A stretch of 64,000 bases of DNA from Marichromatium gracile (GTDB lineage: Bacteria > Pseudomonadota > Gammaproteobacteria > Chromatiales > Chromatiaceae), in NCBI RefSeq assembly GCF_004343155.1, contig NZ_SMDC01000009.1, positions 62,001 to 126,000 on the forward strand, written 5' to 3'. A program made the position numbers and the translations under genes. Below are positions 36,078 to 45,444 of this stretch, piece by piece. The notes under the pieces are model-generated. The model saw only the letters and a list, made by a program, of their open reading frames with translations, did no database searches and had not been told where the DNA came from. Positions within the stretch are counted from its first letter, which is position 1, and each line of letters opens with the position of its first letter.

Positions 36078-36080
36078 CCG

Positions 36081-36929
36081 ATGATCACCGGACCCGCGAG
36101 CCTCCACGGCGCCGGTCTGGGGCTGCGGCGCGCCTTCGTGCGCGCCCTGCTCGACACGCCCCCGGCGGCGGTCGACTTCTACGAGATCGCCCCCGAGAAC
36201 TGGATCGGCATGGGCGGGGCCAACGCCCGGCGGCTGCGCGCCCTGACCGAGCGCCACCCCTTCGTCTGTCACGGCCTGTCGCTCTCGCTCGGCGGCCCGG
36301 CGCCGCTCGACCTGGAGCTGGTGCGCGCGATCGGCGACTTCCTCGATGTCCACGACATCGCGGTCTATTCCGAGCACCTGAGCTACTGCAGCGACGACGG
36401 TCAGCTCTATGACCTGCTGCCGATCCCCTTCACCGAGGCGGCCATCGATCATGTCGTCGCCCGCATCGGTCAGGTGCAGGATCTCCTCGGGCGGCGCATC
36501 GCCGTCGAGAACGTTTCCTACTATGCCGCGCCCGGCCAGGAGATGACCGAACTCGACTTCATCGGTGCGGTGCTCGAACGTGCCGACTGCGAGCTGCTGC
36601 TCGACGTCAACAACCTCCACGTCAATGCCGTCAATCACGGCTACGACGCCCTCGACTTCCTCCGCGCCCTGCCCGGCGAGCGCATCCGCTACGGCCACGT
36701 CGCCGGACACCGGGTGGTCTCGCCGGAGCTGTGCATCGACACCCACGGCAGCGCGGTGATCGACCCGGTGTGGTCGCTGCTGGCGGCGGCCTATGAGCAT
36801 TTCGGCGTCTTCCCCACCCTGCTCGAACGCGATTTCGACATCCCGCCGCTGGCACAACTCGTCGAAGAGGTCGAGCAGATCGCCACGATCCAGCGTCGCG
36901 CCCAACCGGAGCAACGCGCTCATGGCTGA
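36081..36929 (+). CDS. hvfB: HvfB, DUF692 multinuclear non-haem iron oxidase (MNIO)
   Basis: A 282-residue TIM-barrel enzyme of the DUF692/MNIO family. Likely metal ligands and conserved blocks: CHGLSLS (His64), YSEHLSY (Glu98/His99), VENVSYY (Glu143), DVNNLHVN (Asp175/Asn177/His180), GHVAGH (His206/His210), DTHG (Asp220/His222) and LLERDF (Glu249). Such enzymes use two or three irons and O2 to modify cysteines of a precursor peptide. The neighbouring precursor and DUF2063 partner define the role. It overlaps hvfC by 8 bases, so they are coupled. Length is normal. Confidence 0.95.
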   Translation: MITGPASLHGAGLGLRRAFVRALLDTPPAAVDFYEIAPENWIGMGGANARRLRALTERHPFVCHGLSLSLGGPAPLDLELVRAIGDFLDVHDIAVYSEHLSYCSDDGQLYDLLPIPFTEAAIDHVVARIGQVQDLLGRRIAVENVSYYAAPGQEMTELDFIGAVLERADCELLLDVNNLHVNAVNHGYDALDFLRALPGERIRYGHVAGHRVVSPELCIDTHGSAVIDPVWSLLAAAYEHFGVFPTLLERDFDIPPLAQLVEEVEQIATIQRRAQPEQRAHG

Positions 36930-37695
36930 GTTCGCGGTCCAGCAACAGGCCTTCTGCGCCCATCTGCGCGACCCCGCGCGGGCGGACGCGCCGGCCGACG
37001 TCGCCCCCGAGCGGATGCGCGTCTATCGCGAGCTGATCTTCAACAACCTCGACGCACTGCTCGCCGGCAGCTTCCCGGTGCTCCATCGCATCCTCGACCC
37101 GGCGCGCTGGCGCGCGCTGGTGCGCGACTTCCTCGTCGGGCATCGTGCGCGCACGCCCCTGTTCCACCGTCTCCCCGGCGAGTTCGTCGACTTCCTCGGC
37201 CAGCGCCCGGCCAACGCCGACGACCCGCCCTTCCTGCTCGAACTGGCACACTACGAGTGGATCGAGATCGCGCTGCACAACAGCGAGGCCGAGCCCGACC
37301 TCGAGGGCATCGACCCCAACGGCGACCTGCTCGCCGCCACCCCGGTACGCAGCCCGCTGGCCTGGCCGTTGAGCTACCGCTTTCCCGTCCATCGCATCGC
37401 CCCGGATCACCTGCCCGAGACGCCATCCGCCGAGCCGGTACAGCTGGTGGTGCTGCGCGACCGCACCCAGCAGGTGCGCTTCATCGAGATCAACGCCGTC
37501 ACCCAGCGCCTGCTGCAGCGCATCGAGACCAGCCCGACACCCAGCGGGCGCGAGGCGCTGCTGGGCATCGCCGCGGAGCTGCGCCACCCCGAGCCCGAGC
37601 GGGTGGTCGCATTCGGCGCCGAGACCCTTGCGCGTCTCCGCGCCGAGGGCGTGCTCCTCGGCACCCGCCCCACGCCCGTCGCGCACCCCGCCTGA
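36922..37695 (+). CDS. hvfC: HvfC, DUF2063 RiPP recognition partner
   Basis: A 257-residue soluble protein. The N-terminal DUF2063 domain (~5-95) has the blocks [28 protein letters not shown] and [19 protein letters not shown]. The C-terminal half is a beta-rich region with a helical end. In related systems the DUF2063 partner presents the precursor to the DUF692 enzyme. It starts inside the end of hvfB (8-base overlap). No DoxX-type hvfD follows: the next gene is unrelated. The window therefore holds a three-gene form of the operon. Confidence 0.92.
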   Translation: MAEFAVQQQAFCAHLRDPARADAPADVAPERMRVYRELIFNNLDALLAGSFPVLHRILDPARWRALVRDFLVGHRARTPLFHRLPGEFVDFLGQRPANADDPPFLLELAHYEWIEIALHNSEAEPDLEGIDPNGDLLAATPVRSPLAWPLSYRFPVHRIAPDHLPETPSAEPVQLVVLRDRTQQVRFIEINAVTQRLLQRIETSPTPSGREALLGIAAELRHPEPERVVAFGAETLARLRAEGVLLGTRPTPVAHPA

Positions 37696-37880
37696 GCGCC
37701 GGTGAGCGGCCCCTTCCCGCCTCGCCGCCCCATCCATGACCAAGCTGTTACACTCAGTCCGGACGGGACGGCGTGTCTGGCAGGCAGCGCCCGGCGCGAT
37801 TCGGCAGCCAACGCATTCGCGCACGCCCCCGTCATCACCCATGGCCGATGCCGGGCAACAACCTGGAGGAAGGTGACACC

Positions 37881-38312
37881 ATGCCAACTTGGGTTCTGGT
37901 CGCTGATACGAGCCGTGCTCGAATCTTCCACGCCGAGAAGGCCGCAAGCCCGATCGAAGAGGTTCAGACCCTGGCCTTTCCCGAGGCCCGATTACGCCAG
38001 GGGGATCTGAACACCGACCGCGGCGGTCGCGGACACGACCCCAGCACCGGAGGACATGGCATCAACGGCGAAGGTGGAGTCAAGCAGGAACACGCCGAGC
38101 GCTTCGCCAACCTCATCTGCAACGCACTGGAGACGGCGCGACTCGAAGGCGCCTTCAAGAAGCTCTACGTGATCGCCGCACCCAGCTTCCTCGGCGTGCT
38201 GCGCAAGCAACTGTCGACATCGCTGCGCCAGTTGGTCGCCGGCGAGGTCGACAAGAACCTCACCACCCAAAGCCCCACCAACATCCGCAAGAACCTGCCC
38301 GATTTCCTCTGA
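37881..38312 (+). CDS. Host attachment / baeRF-like protein
   Basis: A 143-residue soluble protein. It starts PTWVLVADTSRARIFHAEK, has a mid-part RGGRGHDPSTGGHGINGEGG, and a C-terminal HAERFANLICNALETARLEG with LYVIAAPSFLGVLRKQL. This is the family annotated as 'host attachment protein', needed for attachment in some plant-associated bacteria and structurally close to release-factor-1-like (baeRF) folds. Its real function here is open. GGAGGAAGG stands just upstream of ATG 37881. It lies between hvfC and sthA but has its own ribosome site. Confidence 0.82.
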   Translation: MPTWVLVADTSRARIFHAEKAASPIEEVQTLAFPEARLRQGDLNTDRGGRGHDPSTGGHGINGEGGVKQEHAERFANLICNALETARLEGAFKKLYVIAAPSFLGVLRKQLSTSLRQLVAGEVDKNLTTQSPTNIRKNLPDFL

Positions 38313-38440
38313 ACACGGGCTCCCGTCGCTAACCGATAGGGACACTCGAGCAGGGCGCACAGGGAGGTGCGCCGCGCCCTCAGACGCCCGGCTGTGCTAC
38401 CCTGTAGCACCCTGCAAGACGACACAGCCGGAGCCTGCAT

Positions 38441-39838
38441 ATGACCACGCGCGAGTTCGACACCATCGTCATCGGGGCCGGTCCCGGCGGCGAGGGCGCG
38501 GCCATGAAGCTGGCCAAGACCGGTCAGCGCATCGCCGTGGTCGAGGCGCACAACCGTGTCGGCGGTGGCTGCACCCACTGGGGCACCATCCCCAGCAAGG
38601 CGCTGCGCCACTCCATCCAGATGCTCGCCGACTATCGCCGTAACCCGCTGTTCCAGCACACCCAACACCAGATCGAGGTCGAGTTCCCCGACCTGCTGCG
38701 CGCCGCCGACAGCGCCATCGACGACCAGGTACGCACCCGTTTCCGCTACTATCAGCGCAACCGCGTCGAGGTGGTGTTCGGCCGCGCGGTGTTCCTCGAG
38801 CCCGACCTGATCGAGGTCCGCCGCGCCCGTGGACCGAGCGAACGACTGCGCGCCAAGCACTTCGTCATCGCCACCGGCTCGCGCCCCTATCATCCGCCCG
38901 ACCTCGACTTCTCCCACCCCCGGGTGCTCGACAGCGACTCGGTGCTCGGGCTGCAGCAGACACCGCGCTCGCTGACGATCTACGGGGCCGGTGTCATCGG
39001 CTGTGAGTACGCCTCGATCATGGGCGCGCTCGACGTCAAGGTGAACCTGGTCAACACCCGCGACCGTCTGCTCTCCTTCCTCGACGACGAGATCACCGAC
39101 GCGCTGAGCTATCACCTGCGCCAGCAGGGCGTGGTGATCCGTCACGACGAGGTCTACGAGCGCGTCGAGCCGGAGGCCGACGGTGTGGTGCTGCACTGCC
39201 GCTCGGGCAAGAAGTTCAAGACCGACTATCTGCTGTGGGCCAACGGGCGCACCGGCAACACCCAGGACATGGGGCTCGAGGAGATCGGCCTGGCGCCCAA
39301 CAGCCGCGGCCAGCTCGAGGTCAACGCCAGTTACCAGACCGCGCTGGAGCATATCTATGCCGTCGGCGACGTCGCCGGACCGCCGGCACTGGCCAGCGCC
39401 AGCTACGACCAGGGTCGCTTCGTCGGCGCCCACATCGCCGATGGCGAGTGCGGCTGGTCGCTGATCGACGAGTTCCCCACCGGCATCTACACCGTCCCCG
39501 AGATCAGCTCGGTGGGTCGCACCGAGCGTGAGCTGACCGCCGCGCAGATCCCCTACGAGGTCGCCCAGGCCGACTTCAAGAGCATCGCCCGCGCCCAGAT
39601 CACCGGGCACACCGTGGGCATGCTCAAGCTGCTGTTCCATCGCGAGACGCTGGAGATCCTCGGCATCCACTGTTTCGGCGAGCAGGCCGCCGAGATCGTC
39701 CATATCGGACAGGCGATCATGTCGCAGCAGGGCTCGGCCAACAACATCCGCTACTTCACCGAGACCACCTTCAACTACCCGACCATGGCCGAGGCCTATC
39801 GCGTCGCCGCGCTCAACGGACTCAATCGGCTGTTCTGA
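38441..39838 (+). CDS. sthA: Soluble pyridine nucleotide transhydrogenase
   Basis: A 465-residue FAD-dependent enzyme. N-terminal Rossmann [19 protein letters not shown], then [19 protein letters not shown]. The second redox cysteine is replaced (CTHWGT), as known for SthA, so it is not a disulfide reductase. A second NAD(P) fold has [15 protein letters not shown], then FAD site [17 protein letters not shown] and a dimer domain with [17 protein letters not shown]. It interconverts NADPH and NADH in the cytoplasm. GGAG before the ATG. Length matches E. coli. Confidence 0.96.
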   Translation: MTTREFDTIVIGAGPGGEGAAMKLAKTGQRIAVVEAHNRVGGGCTHWGTIPSKALRHSIQMLADYRRNPLFQHTQHQIEVEFPDLLRAADSAIDDQVRTRFRYYQRNRVEVVFGRAVFLEPDLIEVRRARGPSERLRAKHFVIATGSRPYHPPDLDFSHPRVLDSDSVLGLQQTPRSLTIYGAGVIGCEYASIMGALDVKVNLVNTRDRLLSFLDDEITDALSYHLRQQGVVIRHDEVYERVEPEADGVVLHCRSGKKFKTDYLLWANGRTGNTQDMGLEEIGLAPNSRGQLEVNASYQTALEHIYAVGDVAGPPALASASYDQGRFVGAHIADGECGWSLIDEFPTGIYTVPEISSVGRTERELTAAQIPYEVAQADFKSIARAQITGHTVGMLKLLFHRETLEILGIHCFGEQAAEIVHIGQAIMSQQGSANNIRYFTETTFNYPTMAEAYRVAALNGLNRLF

Positions 39839-39901
39839 GCGCGGGCCGAGGAGGCCGCGACGGGCCGCCACAAGGGGGTGTGTCACGGATGTCGGGGATG
39901 C

Positions 39902-39929
39902 TTGATAGTTTAGCAAACGCTTATATAAT
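39902..39929 (+). promoter_or_regulatory. Sigma-70-type promoter
   Basis: TTGATA (39902-39907), 16-base spacer, TATAAT (39924-39929), in an AT-rich patch within GC-rich surroundings. It faces the Pro/Met-rich secreted gene starting at 40255, giving a leader of ~315 bases. The rest of 39839-40254 shows no gene that I can support. Confidence 0.7.
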
Positions 39930-40254
39930 CAACACCTGATCCGGAACTCGCCGCCCCGTCCGCCGGGCGCGGTGCGCAGACGGCAAGAGACGACCGAGGG
40001 CGCGGATCGCCTCGCGCCCCGCGAGCGCAGGCGTCAAGCCGCTGACCCGGATCCGGCGCGACGCACGCACAAGAAGATCGACACGACAGGGATGTCCGAG
40101 CCAGTCCCGAGGATGCGCGCCGAGCAGCGTGCCCACGACGATTGCGCTTGCCGAGCCTGTGGTGTCCGGGGGACACCCCGCGCCGGCCACTGGCCGAGGG
40201 CACGGCCTCCCCGCGATCGACTCGACTCAATCTTCGCAACCAAAGGTGTGTTCA

Positions 40255-40878
40255 ATGTCCAGACTCGTCACAGCAGCCTCCATCCTCGTCCTCGGGGCCA
40301 CCGCCACCGCCGCCAACGCCTGGTACGGCGCGCCCTACTACCCGGCGCCCATGACCCCGCAACAGCAGCAGGCGCTGGCCGAGCAGCAGCAGGCCTTCGC
40401 CGAGCGCCAGGCCCGGGCGATCGAGCAGGCGATGGAGGCACAGCGCCGCTTCATGGAGCAACAGGCGGGCGCCTTCGCCATGCCGCAGCAGCCCCCGGGC
40501 TTCGCCGACATGCCCGAGCCGCCGGCGATGCCCGCCTTCGGCGAATACCCGGAGATGCCCGAAATGCCCGGTATGCCGGAGATGCCGGGCATGCCCGAGA
40601 TCCCCGGCATGGCCGACCTGCCCGAGCCGCCGGCCTTCGATCAGTACCCGAGCCCGCCGGCCTACGGCCAGCGCCCCGAGATGCCCGCGCGCGACGCCGA
40701 CATCGAGGCCCGTCGTCAGGCGATCGAGACCTACCGCACCAAGGTGCGCGAGGCGATGGAGGCGCGCCGTGCCGCGATCCAGGCGATGATGCCCGCCTAT
40801 CCTCAGCGTGCGCCGATGTACCCCGCCGCACCCGCGGCAGGCGCACAGGCGCCGCAGGACGCCCAGCCCGCGGACTGA
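40255..40878 (+). CDS. Exported Pro/Met/Gln-rich protein with MPEMPGM repeats
   Basis: A 207-residue protein. A signal peptide (MSRLVTAASILVLGATATAA, cut after NA ~22) is followed by WYGAPYYPAPM, a Gln/Ala/Arg coiled-coil-like part (QQQQALAEQQQAFAERQ), then a Pro/Met run PEMPEMPGMPEMPGMPEIPG within ~100-120, and a second helical part (IEARRQAIETYRTKVREAM). No known domain is recognised. Met-x-x-Met spacing could bind Cu(I) or just be structural. Tyr/Pro-rich exported proteins also occur on sulfur globules of purple sulfur bacteria. Both ideas are inference. AAGG precedes the ATG. Confidence 0.7.
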   Translation: MSRLVTAASILVLGATATAANAWYGAPYYPAPMTPQQQQALAEQQQAFAERQARAIEQAMEAQRRFMEQQAGAFAMPQQPPGFADMPEPPAMPAFGEYPEMPEMPGMPEMPGMPEIPGMADLPEPPAFDQYPSPPAYGQRPEMPARDADIEARRQAIETYRTKVREAMEARRAAIQAMMPAYPQRAPMYPAAPAAGAQAPQDAQPAD

Positions 40879-40923
40879 CCGGCACTCCTCCCGTCCCTGG
40901 TCGCGTCCCGACGCGGCCGGGGG

Positions 40924-42522
40924 TCAGCTCGTCCTTCCCTCCTCCCGACCCTGGGCGAAATAGCGCGCCAGGAAGTCGTCGAAACTCTCCTCCTCTCCCG
41001 CTTCGAGCGCCCGCTGCTGCTGGTGCGAGTCGTGCGCCAAACGCTCGAACAGCGCCTGATGCGCGGCGCTCGGCCGCCGCTGCTGAAAATACGCGCGATG
41101 CGCGTTCGACATCCGCTGGGCGAAGGCGAAGAAGCCCTCGCCGTGGGCGCGCATCTCGGCGAGCACCCGCGCCGAGGGCGTGGCATCGGCATCGGCCACC
41201 TTGTCGCGCTGCGCGCGCAGGCTCGCCGCGCGCGGTCCGTCCTCGCCGCCGTCGAGCAGGAGCGCGAGCGCGGCGAAGCGATCGAGCAGCTCCTCGGCCC
41301 AGTCACGCAGTCGCGTCTCGCGCCCGGCGCGCACCAGGGTCAGTCCCGGCTCGCGCCCGCGGTGCGCGGTGAGCACCAGGTTGGTGTCGATCGCGCGACG
41401 CTCGGCGGCATCGATCAGCGGGCTCTCGGCGAGCACGCAGTGGAGCATCAGCAGCTCCATGAAGTGGAGCTGGGCGAGGCTCGTCCCGGTCGGCTCGAAC
41501 ACATCGATGTCGGGCGAACGCAGCTCGACATAGCGGATACCGCGACGGGCGAGCGCCAGGGTCGGGCGCTCCATCCACTCGGTGAGCTGCTTGGGGCGTA
41601 CCGTGCTGTAGTACTCGTTCTCGATCTGCAGCACGTTGGCGTTGAGCTGCTCGTAGCGATCACCGACCTTGACGCCGATGCGCTGATACTCGGGACAGGG
41701 GGTCTCGATCGCCCAGGTGAGGGTGCGTACATACTCGGCGAGGCTGTCGTAGCTCGCCTTGATGCCGGTGCCCTCCTCCTGCTGGTTCTGATAGCCGATA
41801 TCGCCCATCCGCAGCGAGGTGGCATGCGGATAGTAGAGGGTGGTGTCGTCGAAGTACTCGAGGTCGGTCTCCTGACCCTGCACGAAGCTCGCGCAGATCG
41901 CCGGCGAGGCGCCGAACAGATAGGGCACCAGCCAGCCGATGCGCTGCAGGTTGCGCAGCATCCCCATCTGCATGCGATCGCGAAAGGCGCGCGGGTCGCC
42001 GCGCTCGCCCTCGATCGCCTGGAGTCGGTCCCAGAACCCCTCGCCGAAGGAGAAGTTGTAGTGGATCCCGGCGATCACCTGCATGGTGCGCCCGTAGCGA
42101 TTACCGAGCCCACGCCGATAGACGGTCTTCATCCGCGCGGCGTTGGAGCAGCCGTAGCGCGCCAGCGGGATGCGGCGGCCGCCCTCGAGCACGCAGGGCA
42201 TGCTGGTCGCCCACAGCAGTTCGTCGTCGAGATGCTGGTGGACATGGGCGTGGAGGTCGGCGAGGAAGCCGAGCGCCTCCTCCGCGTTGGCCAGCGCCGG
42301 GGTGATCAGTTCGAGCAGCGCCTCGGAGAAGTCGGTGGTGATGTAGGGATGGGTGAGCGCGGCGCCGAGCGCTGCCGGGTGCGGGGTGGCGGCGAGCTGG
42401 CCACCGGCGGAGACGCGCAACCCCTCCTTCTCCAGTCCGACGCGGTTGCCGGCGAACAGCGGGACGGTGGCGCCGGCGAGTCGCTCGACACGGCGCGCGT
42501 AGATCGATCGGGGGTCGTTCAA
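40924..42522 (-). CDS. gshA: Glutamate-cysteine ligase
   Basis: A 532-residue cytoplasmic enzyme, first step of glutathione synthesis. The family start is clear: GNRVGLEKEGLRVSAGGQLA, then PYITTDFSEALLELITPA, and the HYNFSFGEGFWDRL and MGDIGYQNQQ blocks of the type-1 (gammaproteobacterial) enzyme. Later parts such as RYVELRSPDIDVFEPTG complete the ATP-grasp-like fold. The start is TTG at 42522. The frame begins shortly before the first conserved block, so this is likely right. It is convergent with the Pro/Met-rich gene. Confidence 0.95.
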   Translation of the reverse strand: MNDPRSIYARRVERLAGATVPLFAGNRVGLEKEGLRVSAGGQLAATPHPAALGAALTHPYITTDFSEALLELITPALANAEEALGFLADLHAHVHQHLDDELLWATSMPCVLEGGRRIPLARYGCSNAARMKTVYRRGLGNRYGRTMQVIAGIHYNFSFGEGFWDRLQAIEGERGDPRAFRDRMQMGMLRNLQRIGWLVPYLFGASPAICASFVQGQETDLEYFDDTTLYYPHATSLRMGDIGYQNQQEEGTGIKASYDSLAEYVRTLTWAIETPCPEYQRIGVKVGDRYEQLNANVLQIENEYYSTVRPKQLTEWMERPTLALARRGIRYVELRSPDIDVFEPTGTSLAQLHFMELLMLHCVLAESPLIDAAERRAIDTNLVLTAHRGREPGLTLVRAGRETRLRDWAEELLDRFAALALLLDGGEDGPRAASLRAQRDKVADADATPSARVLAEMRAHGEGFFAFAQRMSNAHRAYFQQRRPSAAHQALFERLAHDSHQQQRALEAGEEESFDDFLARYFAQGREEGRTS

Positions 42523-42593
42523 AGGGGGTGTCCTTGAGTCTTGCGAGGAATCGGCCGGACGCCGTCGGCGTCCGGCCAGGAGGTGCTGCGGCG

Positions 42594-44696
42594 TCAGTTG
42601 GTCATCGCCGCGCGCGGCTGGGCATGACGGCCGAGCAGGATGCCGTCGGCGAGGATGCGCGCGGCCTCCTCGACCTGGATGCGCGAGATCGCCTCGCGCT
42701 GGGCCTCGAGCGCCTCCTCATCGATCGGGTCCGCGTCCTCGTCGACCGGGGTGATGCCCTGGGCGCGCAGGAAACGGTCCTGATGCCCCTTGAAGGCCGA
42801 CTCCAAGCGCTCGTCCTCGGCGCGCCGCTGCGCCTCGTTGAGCGAGACCTGGGTGCGCTCCTCCATCTCGCGCAACAGCTTGCCGCGCTCGGTGAGCATG
42901 CGGAAACCGAGATCGTCGGCGATGCGCCCCTGCGACTTGCGCACCAGGGTCTCGACCCCGCCGGCCATGTCGAGATGACGGTAGTCCGCGGGCGAGATCC
43001 GCGTCCACGGCAGCGGGTTGTCGAGCGCACGCTCGCCGTGGTCGATGACGGTATCGGCGGTGGGGAAGCGGATATCCGGCTCGACCCCGCGCAGCTGGGT
43101 GCTGCCGCCGCTGATGCGGAAGAACTCGGCCATGGTCAGGCGCAGTCGACCGAGATCGGCCTGCTCGCCGGGGACATAGCGGTTGAGATCGATCAGGGTC
43201 TGCACCGTGCCCTTGCCGAAGGTCGGCTCGCCGATCACCCAGCCGCGACCGTAGTCCTGGATGGCCGCGGCGAAGATCTCCGAGGCCGAGGCGCTGTCAC
43301 GATCGACCAGCACCGCCAGGGGGCCGGTGTAGAGCACCCCGGACTCGGGATCGGACTCGACCTCGACGCGACCGAAGGCGTCCTTGACCTGCACCACCGG
43401 CCCGGTGTCGATGAACAGCCCGGTGAGCGCGGTGGCCTCGGCCAGCGAGCCGCCGCCGTTGGCGCGCAGATCGATCAGCAGGCCGCTGACGCCCTGCATC
43501 ACCAGCTCGTCGATCAGCGCGCGCACATCACGGGTGGTGCTGCGGAAGTCGCGTCGGCCCTCGCCCTCGGCCTGGAAGTCGCGATAGAAGGCGGGGATCT
43601 CGATCACCCCGACGCGCACCCCCGGGGTGGCCGCGAGATCGTCGATGACATAGCTCTTGGCTGCCTGGTCCTCGAGCTTGATCTCATTGCGCACCAGCGC
43701 GACCTCGCGCGCCCGCGCGCTCACCCCGGCGCCCTTGGAGAGCAGCTGCAACCGCACCACCGAGCCCTTGGGGCCGCGGATCTTCTCCACCACGTCCTCG
43801 AGACGCCAGCCGACGACATCCTCGAAGGCCCCGTCGAGCCCCTGGCCGACGCCGACGATCTGATCGCCGCTGTGCACCTGACCCGACTCGCGCGCCGGGC
43901 CGCCGGGGACCGTACTCTGCACCACGGTGTACTCGTTGTCGGCGCGCAGCACCGCACCGATGCCCTCGAGCGAGAGCTTCATGCTGATGTCGAAGTTCTC
44001 CGAGGTGCTCGGCGACATGTAGCTGGTGTGCGGCTCCAGCGCCAGGGTGTAGGCGTTCATGAAGGCCTGGAAGACGTCGTCGCGGTCGAACTGCTCGATG
44101 CGCCGTGCCAACCCCTCGTAGCGTTTGCGCAGCCGCTCGCGGATATCGGCGTCGTCGCGATCGGCCAGGCGCAGCACCAGGAAGTCGTTCTTCACCCGCT
44201 TGCGCCAGCGCTCGTCGAGCTCGGCGCCGTCCTCGGCCCAGGCGTCCTCGGGCGGCTCGAGGGCGTAGTGTTCGTCGCGAGTAAAGTCGAATTCGCCCTG
44301 CAGCAGCCGCAACGCGTAGTCGACGCGGTCGTCGACGCGCATGCGATAGAGCCGGAAGACGTCGAAGGCGGTGTCGAGTTCACCGCGGCGCAGTCGCTCA
44401 TCGAGCCGACGGCCGCCGTCCTCGAAGCGACTCACGTCGCGGGCGAGGAAGAAGGACTTGCTCGGATCGAGGGCGTCGAGATAGTTCGCCAGCACCGCCT
44501 GGGCGAAGGCCGGATCGAGCGAGAGCTTGCGATAGTGGTAACGCTCGAGCACCTTGTTGATGACCACCGCCGACTTGGTCTGCTCGGGGACCGGATAGAG
44601 GTCGGCGAGCGCCACCGGTCGCGGCGAGGCGACGGCCAGCCCTGCGGTCAGCAGCAAGGCGATGAGGAAGGGATACCGGAGGGGACGCGGTCTCAT
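42594..44696 (-). CDS. prc: Carboxy-terminal processing (tail-specific) protease Prc
   Basis: A 700-residue periplasmic protease. Signal peptide (PFLIALLLTAGLAVAS), a long N-terminal helical domain, a PDZ domain (~230-320, SLEGIGAVLRADNEYTVVQS, GPARESGQVHSGDQIVGVGQ), the S41 protease core with Ser in the SASASEIFA block and Lys in GEPTFGKGTVQ, and the C-terminal DUF3340-type part. It trims tails of exported proteins and regulates peptidoglycan hydrolases. Translation starts at ATG 44696. The frame extends further but with no protein character. Confidence 0.95.
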   Translation of the reverse strand: MRPRPLRYPFLIALLLTAGLAVASPRPVALADLYPVPEQTKSAVVINKVLERYHYRKLSLDPAFAQAVLANYLDALDPSKSFFLARDVSRFEDGGRRLDERLRRGELDTAFDVFRLYRMRVDDRVDYALRLLQGEFDFTRDEHYALEPPEDAWAEDGAELDERWRKRVKNDFLVLRLADRDDADIRERLRKRYEGLARRIEQFDRDDVFQAFMNAYTLALEPHTSYMSPSTSENFDISMKLSLEGIGAVLRADNEYTVVQSTVPGGPARESGQVHSGDQIVGVGQGLDGAFEDVVGWRLEDVVEKIRGPKGSVVRLQLLSKGAGVSARAREVALVRNEIKLEDQAAKSYVIDDLAATPGVRVGVIEIPAFYRDFQAEGEGRRDFRSTTRDVRALIDELVMQGVSGLLIDLRANGGGSLAEATALTGLFIDTGPVVQVKDAFGRVEVESDPESGVLYTGPLAVLVDRDSASASEIFAAAIQDYGRGWVIGEPTFGKGTVQTLIDLNRYVPGEQADLGRLRLTMAEFFRISGGSTQLRGVEPDIRFPTADTVIDHGERALDNPLPWTRISPADYRHLDMAGGVETLVRKSQGRIADDLGFRMLTERGKLLREMEERTQVSLNEAQRRAEDERLESAFKGHQDRFLRAQGITPVDEDADPIDEEALEAQREAISRIQVEEAARILADGILLGRHAQPRAAMTN

Positions 44697-44913
44697 GAGC
44701 GGTACTCGTGTTCTGACCCCCGCCTGGCGGGGGCTGACGGTTGGCGGAGGGGTGGCGCGCCGCGCCGGGGAGGTGCGGCAGCGACGACGAGAGCCGCGCG
44801 GACAGCTCCCGACACCCCGTCCCATGGGGTCGAATTAAGGCCGATTATCGAGGGCTTCAACGCGCCGGCGCAACGTCGCCGCCGGCGCGCCCCCGTGATC
44901 GCCACCGACGCGC

Positions 44914-45441
44914 TCAGGCCGCCGGCTTGGATTTCTTCTTCTTGGCGTAGGTCTTGCGCTGGTACAGATCGGTGCGTCGGCTCACCACCCGGTCGACGAA
45001 CAGCATGCCGTCGAGATGGTCGATCTCGTGCTGCACCGCGCGCGCCTCGTAGCCCTCCATCTCGTACTCGTGGACCGCGCCCTCGGGGTCCTGGGCACGC
45101 AGCCGGATCTGGGTGGCGCGGATCACGTTGCCGGTGTAGTCGGGTACCGACAGACAGCCCTCGCGGCCCATCTCGTAGCCTTCCCAGTGGACGATCTCGG
45201 GGTTGACCAGCACCAGGTTGCCGTGATTCGGGGTCTTGGGTCGCGACGAGCAGTCGACGATCACGATGCGTTCGAAGCGCCCCACCTGGGGCGCGGCGAT
45301 GCCGACGGCGGCGGGGCCGTCCTGACGGGTCTCCTCGAGATCGGCGACGAAGTCGCGCAGCGCGGCGTCGAAGTGCTCGACCGGGGTCGAGACCTGCTTG
45401 AGCCGCGGGTCCGGGAGTTTCAGTATGTCGAGTATCGCCAT
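44914..45441 (-). CDS. def: Peptide deformylase
   Basis: A 175-residue metal-dependent enzyme that removes the N-formyl group from new proteins. Motif 1 VGIAAPQVG, motif 2 REGCLSVPD (Cys ligand), motif 3 QHEIDHLDGMLF (two His and catalytic Glu) are all present. It has a Lys-rich tail (KTYAKKKKSKPAA), seen in some def genes. It stands apart from fmt, which is not in the window, and lies next to the gcvR-like gene on the same strand. Confidence 0.96.
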   Translation of the reverse strand: MAILDILKLPDPRLKQVSTPVEHFDAALRDFVADLEETRQDGPAAVGIAAPQVGRFERIVIVDCSSRPKTPNHGNLVLVNPEIVHWEGYEMGREGCLSVPDYTGNVIRATQIRLRAQDPEGAVHEYEMEGYEARAVQHEIDHLDGMLFVDRVVSRRTDLYQRKTYAKKKKSKPAA

Positions 45442-45444
45442 CGT

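Noticed and set aside
38441-39838. Dihydrolipoamide dehydrogenase or glutathione reductase
   Set aside because: The second active-site Cys is missing (CTHWGT), which is diagnostic for SthA.
42528-45206. 892-codon plus-strand ORF over prc and def
   Set aside because: It is antisense to two clear genes with intact catalytic motifs, and has no recognisable domain.
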